Assembly: GCF_900111455.1 (NCBI RefSeq)
Contig: NZ_FOIE01000003.1
Coordinates: forward strand, 248,001-312,000
Direction: 5' to 3'
From: Geodermatophilus poikilotrophus
GTDB lineage: Bacteria; Actinomycetota; Actinomycetes; Mycobacteriales; Geodermatophilaceae
Length of the DNA stretch: 64,000 nt
Part shown: piece after piece, positions 18,063 to 26,100 of the stretch
Layout of the letters: each line of letters begins with the position of its first letter
How positions within the stretch are numbered: position 1 is the stretch's first letter
The notes under the pieces: generated by a model
The model's input: the letters and a program-made list of their open reading frames with translations, nothing else
Databases searched by the model: none
What the model was told of the DNA's origin: nothing
Program-made: the position numbers and the translations under genes

Positions 18063-18233
18063 CTACCGGGTGCGGCTGTCGGCCTCCAGGCGTCCCGGGA
18101 CCGGCGGCTGGCGACGCACGCCGGCGTCGAACCGCTGCGTGCGGTCACCGGGGTCGTCCTCGCCGTCCGCCGCGTGTCGTCCGGCGGTGGGGAGGGTGAA
18201 CTCGGCGGTCTCGTCGAGCAGGTGCTTGGCCAC
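18063..18233 (-). CDS. Small hypothetical protein
   Basis: A 56-residue open frame from a GTG with AAGGA eight bases upstream, beginning VAKHLLDETAEFTLPTAG and then rich in Asp, Arg and Pro. No membrane span or signal peptide. It lies after the GAP1-like gene on the same strand (gap 111 bp) and could be the last gene of that operon. I do not recognise the family. Confidence 0.45.
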   Translation of the reverse strand: MAKHLLDETAEFTLPTAGRHAADGEDDPGDRTQRFDAGVRRQPPVPGRLEADSRTR

Positions 18234-18344
18234 GATGAGGGTCCTTCCGTGCGTGGTCCCCACCGAGGCTAGGAGCTGGGCCGGGGGCGCCCGGGACGCA
18301 CGGGACAGCGGTGCGGGGCTGGGACTCCTGGGGAACAAGTGCCT

Positions 18345-20003
18345 TCAGTCGGCGCGGCGACGGCGGCGGAACGGGGAGTCGCCGCGGCTGCGGGCGAACG
18401 CCTCGGCCACCTCCCGCGGCCAGCCGTCGTCGACCAGCAGCAGCTCCAACCGCCGGCCGAGCACCTGCTCCACGTCGCCGGCCGGCAGCTCGGAGCCGAA
18501 CACCACCTCGCGCAGCGCCCACCCGCGCCCGGCGCTGTCCCCGGTCGCGACCGCCTCGGCCAGGGCCCCGACCCCGGCCACGTCCAGGCGCAGCGCCGCC
18601 CACCGCAGCGCCGGCGGCAGCGCGGAGACCGGGACGGCGTCGCCCAGCCGGGCCAGCCAGCCGGGGTCGGCGACCAGCAGGTGCCCGAGCAGCGCGCCGT
18701 GCTCGCCCGTCCACCCGCCGCCGGACCGCCACTGCGCGACCAGCGCGTCGCCCACGACCGGACGGCGGGTGGCCAGCAGCGCCAGCTCCCACGTCTCGCC
18801 GGTGAGCCCCAGCAGCGGCAGGTCCACCCCGAGCGTCAGCGCCTGCTCGACCAGCAGGCCGGCCGCCCGGTCGAGCCGGGCCACCCGGCGCCCGCGGCGC
18901 ACCTCGTCGGCCAGCGCCGCGCACAGGTCCCGCTGCCCGATCCCGGCGATCTCGACGAAGAGCTCGGCCGGGCCCTCGGCGCCGTCGAACACCTCGTCCA
19001 GCAGCGCCGCCAGCACCCGGCCGCGGACCAGCTCGCCCACCGCCGGCCACCGGTCCACCGCCGCCCGCAGCCCCGCCTCGACCACGGGGCTGCCCGCGGC
19101 GACCTCCAGGGCGACGGCCGCGTTGCTCCCGCGGGCCAGCCAGCCCGGCGCGGCCGAGGACTCCAGCACGCTCGCCACCTGGTCGGCCGACAGCGCGGCA
19201 GCGTCCTGCTCGGCCCAGGCGTCGGCGAACAGCCACGCGTCGAGGCGGCGCAGGTCGGCCAGGTCGTCGGGCGCGAGCTCGGCCTTGCTCGCCGCTTCGA
19301 GCAGCGTGCGGGCGCGCTCGGTGTCGTGCGGGCCGGCCGGTGCCGGCGCCGGCGAGTCGGTGAGCTGCACGCGCACCGGCGCCGTGTCGCCGTCGTCCTC
19401 CCGCGTGCCGGCCTGCAGCGAGACGCCGGCCGTCAGCGCGCGCGGCAGGACGGCGACGAGCACCTCGGCCACCTCCCGTCCCGACGCCGTCCGCACCGGC
19501 AGCGCGCAGCTGCCCGCGCCCCGGGCGAGGGTGGCCAGCAGCCCGGCCAGCGGCGGGGTCAGCGCGTCGACCTCGTCGGGGGTGAGCGCCGGCGCGGGCC
19601 GGTCGGCGGCCGCCACCCGCAGCGGCGGCAGCTCGGGGGTCGGGGAGGAGTCCTCGGGCAGGGCGTCGAGGAACCGCCCGGCCCGGCGCAGCGCCAGCAG
19701 TTCCCGGGCGCCGAGCCGGCCGCTGGGGTCCCACAGCAGGTGCACCAGGTAGTTGCCGGGGCGGCCGAAGCCGTCGGCACGGGCGGCGACCGCGCGGTAG
19801 AGCACCCGGCCCGTGCCGCGACAGAGCACTCCGTAGGCCTCGCCGTCCGCGGGCCGGAAGCCGACCAGCGCGCCGAGCGCCTTGCGGGTCCGGCCGACCT
19901 CGGCCGGCCAGTCCGCCGAGTGCGCGTAGACGCCGAAACCCGGCCCCTCCAGCGTGCGGCTGGCCGAGGTGTAGAGCGCCTGCGGGCAGGCGCGGCCGCT
20001 CAC
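18345..20003 (-). CDS. GAP1-like (GTPase-associated protein 1) conflict-system protein
   Basis: A 552-residue soluble protein. The first 140 residues (CPQALYTSASRTLEGPGFGV, VGFRPADGEAYGVLCRGTGR, NYLVHLLWDP) match what I know of the GAP1 N-terminal domain, which is almost always coded beside a dedicated GTPase in actinobacterial NTP-dependent conflict systems. The rest is helical and leucine/alanine-rich, like the GAP1 middle and C-terminal regions. It starts at a GTG that overlaps the GTPase stop (GTGA), so the two are translationally coupled. No catalytic motif is visible; it is probably a scaffold or effector-control subunit. Family assignment is from memory, not a search. Confidence 0.68.
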   Translation of the reverse strand: MSGRACPQALYTSASRTLEGPGFGVYAHSADWPAEVGRTRKALGALVGFRPADGEAYGVLCRGTGRVLYRAVAARADGFGRPGNYLVHLLWDPSGRLGARELLALRRAGRFLDALPEDSSPTPELPPLRVAAADRPAPALTPDEVDALTPPLAGLLATLARGAGSCALPVRTASGREVAEVLVAVLPRALTAGVSLQAGTREDDGDTAPVRVQLTDSPAPAPAGPHDTERARTLLEAASKAELAPDDLADLRRLDAWLFADAWAEQDAAALSADQVASVLESSAAPGWLARGSNAAVALEVAAGSPVVEAGLRAAVDRWPAVGELVRGRVLAALLDEVFDGAEGPAELFVEIAGIGQRDLCAALADEVRRGRRVARLDRAAGLLVEQALTLGVDLPLLGLTGETWELALLATRRPVVGDALVAQWRSGGGWTGEHGALLGHLLVADPGWLARLGDAVPVSALPPALRWAALRLDVAGVGALAEAVATGDSAGRGWALREVVFGSELPAGDVEQVLGRRLELLLVDDGWPREVAEAFARSRGDSPFRRRRRAD

Positions 20004-21184
20004 CGCGACCACTCCCCGCGCAGGCCGGCGCCGTACTCCTGGGCGTCCCGGGACTCGGCGTCGAGGCCCTCCTCGGACAGGAAGCCGGCGCGGGCCAGCA
20101 GCACCAGCAACGGGTCGAGCACGCCGACCGGCGCGATCCGCGGGTAGCCGCCGTCGCGCGCGTCGGCACCGGTGGCCGAGACCGCGTGCACGGTGGGCCG
20201 GGGCAGCCGGTGCAGCACCGCCGTCAGCAGGTTCGACCCGCCGCTGACCTCGAGGAAGTCGACCAGCCGGGAGCTGGCGGTCCGCACGTCGGCGAACCAG
20301 TGCGCCAGCGGCATCGCGCGCAGGTCCGGGTCGCGCAGCGTCTCGGCGGGGAAGTCCGGCACGCCGCGCAGCTTGTCGGCCTTGCTCAGGACGACGGCCG
20401 TCGCGACGTCGTCCACGTGCGCGTCGGGCGGCAGGTTGCGGGCGGCGCGCAGCACGTTGGCCAGGTTGACCACCATCTGGGTGTGCCGGGCCAGGCCCAT
20501 CGAGTCCTCGCCGGGGTCGGCCAGCGAGCGCAGCCGCGGGAAGACGCCGGGGGACAGGACGACGAGCAGCGAGTCCGCGGCGTAGAGGAACTTGCCGTAC
20601 AGACCCATGTCCTCGCTGCGGTAGAGCTGCTCGCCCGAGGCGTCGAAGAAGACCAGGTTGACCGTGCGCTCGGCGCCGTTCCGGCCGGTGCCGCGCAGCA
20701 CGAGCACGAACGGGTCGGGGGAGCTGCCCTCGCCCAGCAGCGGCAGGGTCAGCGGCAGCTGCTGGTGCTGCACCAGCAACCGGTAGCGGTGGTCGTCGAA
20801 GCGGACGGCGCTCTCCTCGTCCATCTCCACGGAGATGCCGAGCGGCGCCAGCGCCCCCTCGTGCAGCAGGTCGATGAGCACCGTCAGGTAGGTGCTCTTC
20901 GACGCGCCGGTCAGCCCGACCAGGCCGACGACGACCGTCGGCCGGTCGAGGTACTCCGGCGGCAGCCGGTGCCCGCGCGGGCAGGTCGGCACCACGTTGG
21001 CCGCGGCCGCGTATGCGGCGTCCCGGACGGTGGGCAGCGGCAGCGGGTCGGTGCGCAGCGGGTCGAGCAGCCGTTGCCAGCGGGTGCGGCGCTGCACCGG
21101 CGGCCGGGTCGGTGCACCGGTGGCGTCGCGCCACACCGGCGCGGTCAGGGGCTCCAGGCAGCGGGGGCAGACGCGGCGGCGCAT
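20000..21184 (-). CDS. Zinc-ribbon P-loop GTPase of GAP1-type conflict system
   Basis: A 394-residue GTPase. A split zinc ribbon precedes the domain (CPRC at 6-9; CPRGH at 68-72). The P-loop is GLVGLTGASKSTYL, where the usual GKS glycine is a serine (SKS). Switch-II is NLVFFDASGEQLY, and the base-recognition motif reads VVLSKADKL (SKxD instead of NKxD). The C-terminal half holds a second alpha/beta segment, fitting the double-GTPase families linked to GAP1. It sits between the small membrane protein and the GAP1-like gene, with a 4-bp overlap to the latter. GTP binding is likely; hydrolysis should be tested because of the P-loop variant. Confidence 0.75.
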   Translation of the reverse strand: MRRRVCPRCLEPLTAPVWRDATGAPTRPPVQRRTRWQRLLDPLRTDPLPLPTVRDAAYAAAANVVPTCPRGHRLPPEYLDRPTVVVGLVGLTGASKSTYLTVLIDLLHEGALAPLGISVEMDEESAVRFDDHRYRLLVQHQQLPLTLPLLGEGSSPDPFVLVLRGTGRNGAERTVNLVFFDASGEQLYRSEDMGLYGKFLYAADSLLVVLSPGVFPRLRSLADPGEDSMGLARHTQMVVNLANVLRAARNLPPDAHVDDVATAVVLSKADKLRGVPDFPAETLRDPDLRAMPLAHWFADVRTASSRLVDFLEVSGGSNLLTAVLHRLPRPTVHAVSATGADARDGGYPRIAPVGVLDPLLVLLARAGFLSEEGLDAESRDAQEYGAGLRGEWSR

Positions 21185-21186
21185 CG

Positions 21187-21324
21187 TCAGCGGACGAACA
21201 GCGCGAAGAACACGACGGTGGTCACGGCGAGGATCGCCAGCAGCAGCCGCTGGCGCTCGCGGAACCGCTGGCGGCGCGCGTCGAGCCGCTGCTGGGCCAG
21301 CGCACGCTCGTACAACCCGGACAC
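21187..21324 (-). CDS. Small single-span membrane protein
   Basis: A 45-residue protein starting at a GTG behind GAGGAGGAG. A basic, Arg/Gln-rich helix (residues 1-26, YERALAQQRLDARRQRFRER) is followed by one membrane span (LLLAILAVTTVVFFALF). It is placed between the kinase and GTPase genes, 2 bp before the GTPase start, so it is an operon member. It may tether the complex to the membrane. No known family. Confidence 0.65.
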   Translation of the reverse strand: MSGLYERALAQQRLDARRQRFRERQRLLLAILAVTTVVFFALFVR

Positions 21325-21380
21325 GGTGCTCCTCCTCGGGGGTCGGGGGCTCAGGACACCACGGCTCGACACACCACGGC

Positions 21381-22484
21381 TCAGAACACCGCGTGGTACA
21401 GCACGGCGAGCAGCAGCCCGGCGACGATGCCCAGCAGCGCCATCGCGGCGGCGGCCACGGCGAAGCCGCTCCACGTGTCGGCGACCGCCCGTTCCAGCCG
21501 GGCCAGCTCGTAGCGCGCCGCCTCGGTCACGGCCCCGAGGGACTGCAGGTCGCGCACCGTCGTCCGCGGGTCGGGGATCTGCGAGGTCTCGCCGAGCCAG
21601 CGGGTGCGCTGCTCCACCTGGCGGGCCAGCTGGGCCACGGTCGGGCGGCGCTCGGGGTTGAACCGCAGCGCCTTCTCCACGCTGTCGAGCAGATTGGCCG
21701 GCACCCGGGTGAGGTCGAGCCGGCCGGCCCGCAGCGCCAGGTAGTAGTCGGAGTCGGGCATCGTGTCGTCGGGGTCGACGGGGTGCACCGCGCCGGCGGC
21801 GAAGGCGATGACCATGCCCCAGCTGTAGACGTCGCTGGCCTCGGTGAGCACCGCCCCGGCCAGCTGCTCGGGGCTGGCGAACAGCTTGGTGCCCAGCGCC
21901 GCCATCCCGGTGGTCGCGGTGCCCGACGGCGGCTCGGGGCCGATGTAGCGGCTGATCCCGAAGTCGACCAGCCACACGTCGTCCCCGGCGATGATGATGT
22001 TGCCCGGCTTCACGTCCCGGTGGACGACGCCGGCGGCGTGCACGTCGCGCAGCGCGCGCAGCAGGCCGATGGCGATCCGGCGCAGCTCCTCGGCGTTGAG
22101 CCCGCCCGCGCGGTGCGCCATGAACTCGTCCAGCGGCGTCCCGGGGACGTAGTCCTGCACGTAGTAGGGCGCCCCGGCCTCGAGGTCCTGGTCGACGATC
22201 GCGGCGACCCGGGAGCTCTTCACCCGGGCGGCGTTCTCGACCTCGCGGGCCAGCCGCTTGCGGGCCAGGTCCGGCGCCCCCTCGGGCAGCCGCTTGATCA
22301 CGACCAGTGCGCCGTCGGCCCCGGCCGAGCCGACGAACACGTCGGCGCCCTGCCCACCGCGGGGCAGCCGGCACAGCAGGTCGTAGGGACCGATGCGGTC
22401 CGGGTCGCCGGGTTCGAGCAGGCCGATCTGGCGGGTCCCGGCCAGGTCGGCGACCGCTCCGGCGGAGTTCAGCGCCTCGTCCAC
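21381..22484 (-). CDS. Membrane Ser/Thr protein kinase (conflict cassette)
   Basis: A 367-residue kinase. Glycine loop LPRGGQGADVFVG, catalytic Lys in VVIKRLP, catalytic loop VVHRDVKPGN, metal loop LVDFGISRY and a SPEQ P+1 segment (FASPEQLAG) are intact, so it should be active. The domain spans about 35-285; a C-terminal helix region ends in one membrane span (AMALLGIVAGLLLAVLYH). The GTG at 22484 was chosen for the GGGAGG nine bases upstream; the frame is open a further 28 codons. It heads a four-gene minus-strand operon (kinase, membrane peptide, GTPase, GAP1-like), suggesting phosphorylation controls the GTPase module. Confidence 0.85.
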   Translation of the reverse strand: MDEALNSAGAVADLAGTRQIGLLEPGDPDRIGPYDLLCRLPRGGQGADVFVGSAGADGALVVIKRLPEGAPDLARKRLAREVENAARVKSSRVAAIVDQDLEAGAPYYVQDYVPGTPLDEFMAHRAGGLNAEELRRIAIGLLRALRDVHAAGVVHRDVKPGNIIIAGDDVWLVDFGISRYIGPEPPSGTATTGMAALGTKLFASPEQLAGAVLTEASDVYSWGMVIAFAAGAVHPVDPDDTMPDSDYYLALRAGRLDLTRVPANLLDSVEKALRFNPERRPTVAQLARQVEQRTRWLGETSQIPDPRTTVRDLQSLGAVTEAARYELARLERAVADTWSGFAVAAAAMALLGIVAGLLLAVLYHAVF

Positions 22485-22698
22485 GCGGTACGGCCTCCCA
22501 TCGACGGCAGTCGGGCCGAGGCTAGGTCCCCTACCTGGCAGCGAGGTGGGAGTCGGCCGCCCGTCCATCCATCCGGTCCCACCAGGGTGCCCGCACCCCC
22601 GTGGCGGCGACCATCCGGGACCTCCCCCATTTCGACCCGGGCGTCGGCAGCGGGACGGGTTGCATGCACTTCCCAGTCATCGCTGTTGAGCAGGAGTC

Positions 22699-22935
22699 GT
22701 GGCCGTGTCCGTGACCATCCGCAACGTCCCCGAGGAGACCCGGGACGTGCTGGCCGCCCGGGCTGCCCGGGCGGGTCAGTCGCTCCAGGACTACCTGCGC
22801 GGACAGCTGACGGCGCTCGCCCGGCGACCGGATCCCGATGAGCTGTGGGATCGGGTCGCCGAGCGGGTCCGGGCGACCGGCACCCGGTTGCCGGCGGACG
22901 CGATCCTCGAGGCGAGGGACGCCGACCGGTCGTGA
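22699..22935 (+). CDS. FitA/VapB-type ribbon-helix-helix antitoxin
   Basis: A 78-residue antitoxin. The N-terminal ribbon-helix-helix (VSVTIRNVPEETRDVLAARA, ARAGQSLQDYLRGQL) binds operator DNA and the C-terminal tail would wrap the PIN toxin. GTG start with AGGAG upstream. Its stop overlaps the start codon of the toxin remnant (GTGA), the normal arrangement, but the toxin gene is broken, so this antitoxin is now an orphan. Confidence 0.85.
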   Translation: MAVSVTIRNVPEETRDVLAARAARAGQSLQDYLRGQLTALARRPDPDELWDRVAERVRATGTRLPADAILEARDADRS

Positions 22936-23162
22936 CCCCGGTCGTCGACGCGTCCGTCGTGGTCGCCGCCCTCGTCGACGACGGGAGCGACGGGGGATGG
23001 GCGCGGCGTTGCTCCGGGGCGAGGACCTGACCGCACCGACCCACATGCAGATCGAGGCATCGAACGTCCCTTGTCGAGGAGCTCGCCGTCCCCCTGGTGA
23101 CGCTGGACCGGCGCCTCGCCCGGGCCAGCGGCCCGACCTGCCCGTTCCTGCTGCCGGACTGA
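22932..23162 (+). pseudogene. VapC/FitB-type PIN toxin remnant
   Basis: Three pieces of a PIN-domain RNase are visible. The first frame begins VTPVVDASVVVAALVDDG, with the first catalytic Asp. Near 22998 the coding moves to another frame (LLRGEDLTAPTHMQIEASNV, containing the catalytic Glu). After an apparent internal deletion near 23075 a third frame supplies the C-terminus (PLVTLDRRLARASGP, with the later Asp). A full toxin is about 130 residues; roughly 50 are missing. It cannot encode an active toxin. The final stop runs into TGAAGGACCTCGTCC, which resembles the 5' arm of the dispersed palindrome. Confidence 0.8.
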
Positions 23163-23176
23163 AGGACCTCGTCCGC

Positions 23177-26100
23177 CTACAGCAGGGCAGGTGCGGTCAG
23201 CAGCCCGGACTCCTGCCGGGTGAGCTGCCCGGCGTCCAGCGCGCGGGTCAGCGCGGCCTGCAGCAGCGGGGTGAGGGACGGCGTCCGGCGGCGGTAGCCG
23301 AAGACCTCGGCGGTGCGCACGAACAGCTCGTCCTCGGCCAGCTCCCCGGTGGCGCGGCACAGCGCGACCATCGCGTTGCCGACCTCCTCGGGCGCGACGT
23401 GCTCCAGCGGCCGGTCGGCGCCGGCCGCCTGGCGGCGGAAGCCGGTCCAGGCGGCCCGGTCCAGCGACGAGGGCCACACGAAGTCGCCGTCGACCACGCC
23501 GTCGGGGAGCAGTTGCAGCAGCGCGTCGCGGCGGCCCTCGCTGACCCGCGAGAGCCCGAAGGCGCCGGCCGCGATGCGCACCAGCCGGTCGCGGTGCACC
23601 GGGCCCTCGGCCTTGAGGCCGGCGGTGAGCACCCGTCGGACGGTGCGGGCGGCCCGCGGGTCGTCGAGCGAGTCCAGCGCCTTGCGCTCCAGACCGCCCT
23701 TCGGCGTCCACGGCGCGAAGGGGGTCTCGCCGTCCAGCTGCGGAGCCGTGGGCCTCCGCGGCGCCCGCCGGACCGGCCGGGCGGCCGGTGCGGCCGCCGG
23801 CTCCTCGACGGCGGTCTCCGCGGAGGACGCCACCACGGGCTCGGGGACGGTCTCCACGACCGCCGGCGGCGCGGCGCGCAGCGGCAGGATCGCGCGGACC
23901 TCGGGCGCCGGCGGCTCGGCGGGCGCGGGCAGCGGCGGCACCTCCGCCGTCGGCTCCCGGTCCTCCTCGACCGCGGGCGCCGGAGCGGCCGGCGCCGGCG
24001 CGGTCGCGGGCACCGCCGCCACCGCGGCGACCAGCCGGTCGAGCACCGCCTCGCGGTCACGCAGCCAGGTCGGCAGCCAGACCCGCTCGACGGCGGGCCA
24101 GCCGAGCATCCCCGACAGCACCTCGACCGGCAGGCCGTCGCGGTCGCCGACGGTGCGCCGCCGGGCCCACGCCGGCCCGTCGAGGAGCACGGCCAGGACC
24201 GGCTCGTCCGGGGTCCCGGCGCGCGCCACCGACAGGTCGACGCGGAACTCCGAGAGGCCGACGTCGGTGCGCACGCTCAGCCCCCGGTCGCGCAGCGCCG
24301 CGGCGATCTCCTCTCGGTGCCGGTCCGGGACGGCGACCGGCCGGGCGTCGCGCGGCAGCGCGTCGGTGCCCAGCGCGGCCAGGTCGAGGTAGGCGCGCAG
24401 GTGCTTCACGCCGACCGACGAGGTCTGCTCGGCGCGCAGCTGCGCGGGGTCGAAGGAGGAGAAGACGACGACCTGCCGCCGGGCGCGGGTCACCGCGACG
24501 TTGAGCCGCCGCTCGCCGCCGACCCGGTTCAGCGGGCCGAAGTTCAGCGGCAGCACGCCGCGGTCGTCGACGCTGAACCCGGTGGAGAACAGCACGACGT
24601 CGCGCTCGTCGCCCTGCACGTTCTCCAGGTTCTTGACGAACAACCCCTCGCCGTCGGTGCGGTCCAGCGCCTCGACCAGCCGCTCGTCGCCGGCATCGCG
24701 CAGCAGGCCCTCGATGTAGGTCCGCTGCTGGGCGTTGAAGGTGACCACGCCGATCGAGGGCAGGGCCTCCGGGGAGGCGTCGAAGCGGCGGCGCACCTCC
24801 GCGACGACGGCCTTGGCCTCCATCGGGTTGGTGCGCAGCAGCCGCCCGGCGCCGGTGCGGTGGAAGGTGCCGTCGACCCGCACCAGGGAGATGCCGCGGC
24901 CGCCGACGTCCGCCGAGGGCCGGCCGTGGGTGGGCGCGGGGAACGAGGACAGCCGGTTGTCGTAGTAGTTGGCGTTGCTGAACGCGATGAGCGACTCGTC
25001 CTGGCTGCGGTAGTGCCAGGACAGCCACTGCCGCGGCACGCGGGCCTGCACGCACTCGGAGAGGATCGACTCCTCGTCCTCCACCCCGGTGCCCAGCAGC
25101 TCCACGGCGTCGTCCTCGGCCATGCCGTAGGTCGGCTCGGCGAAGGACGTCGGCGGCATCTGCCGGCTGTCCCCGACCACGACGGCGGCCATGGCGCGAC
25201 CGAGCGCGCCGACCGCGTCGGCCACCCGGATCTGCGAGGCCTCGTCGAAGACGACCAGGTCGAACAGGCCGGCCTCGGCCGGGAAGAAGCGGGCCACCGA
25301 GTCGGGGCTGACCAGCACGCACGGCAGCACGGTGGTGACCAGCCGGCCGTACCGGGCCAGCAGCGCGCGCACGCCCAGCCCGCGGCGGGCCTTGGCCAGC
25401 TCCCGCTGCAGGGCGCCGACCTCCTCGTCGGCGGCGACGGACGGCCGGGCGGCGAGCACGGCGGCCGGCAGCGCCGACCGCAGGTGCGCGCGCACCGCCC
25501 GGGACGCGGCGGTGAACCGGGTGATCGCCCGCTCGTGCGCGTCGGCGTCGAAGTCGTCGAGCCCCGAGGCGTCGCGGCGCTCGGCGACCGAGGCCCGGGC
25601 CAGCCCCCGCTCGAAGGCGCGGACGGCGTCCTCGGCGGGCAGCTCGCCGGTGACCAGCAGCGCCCGGGCCTCGTGCAGCCCGGCGGCGCGCAGCGGCTCG
25701 AGGGTGTCGACGAGGTCGGCCCACCGGCGCAGCGACATCAGCCCGGTGTGCTCGACACCGCGCTCGGGCCGGGTCATCTGCCAGCGCAGCACCAGGCCGT
25801 CGTCCCCGGCCCACTCGGCCAGCCGCCGCGGGTTGCTGCGGCACACGCGCAGCAGCGCGGTGACCGCGTCGCGCAGCCGGGCGACGGCGGCGCCGGCGAC
25901 GGGGTCGGGGCCCTCGCCCTGCACGACCCAGCGGCGCAGGGCGACGGCGAACTCGCTGGCGCTGTCGGTGGCGCGGCCGGCCCGCTCCAACCACTCGACC
26001 TGGCCGACCAGCAGCTCGGGCTCGGCCAGCGGGTTCCACCGAGGCGGCACGACCAGCCCCGGGATCACCGAGGCGCGGGCGACGATGCCCTGGGCGGCGG

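Noticed and set aside
14894-18148. Minus-strand extension of the PASTA kinase frame by over 1000 codons across the phytochrome gene
   Set aside because: The kinase begins at ATG 14893 with a normal N-terminal domain; the upstream sequence is antisense to real genes and reads as low-complexity protein.
18063-18338. Longer 91-residue form of the small gene after the GAP1-like gene
   Set aside because: The first 35 residues run through sequence without coding character; the GTG at 18233 has a good ribosome binding site.
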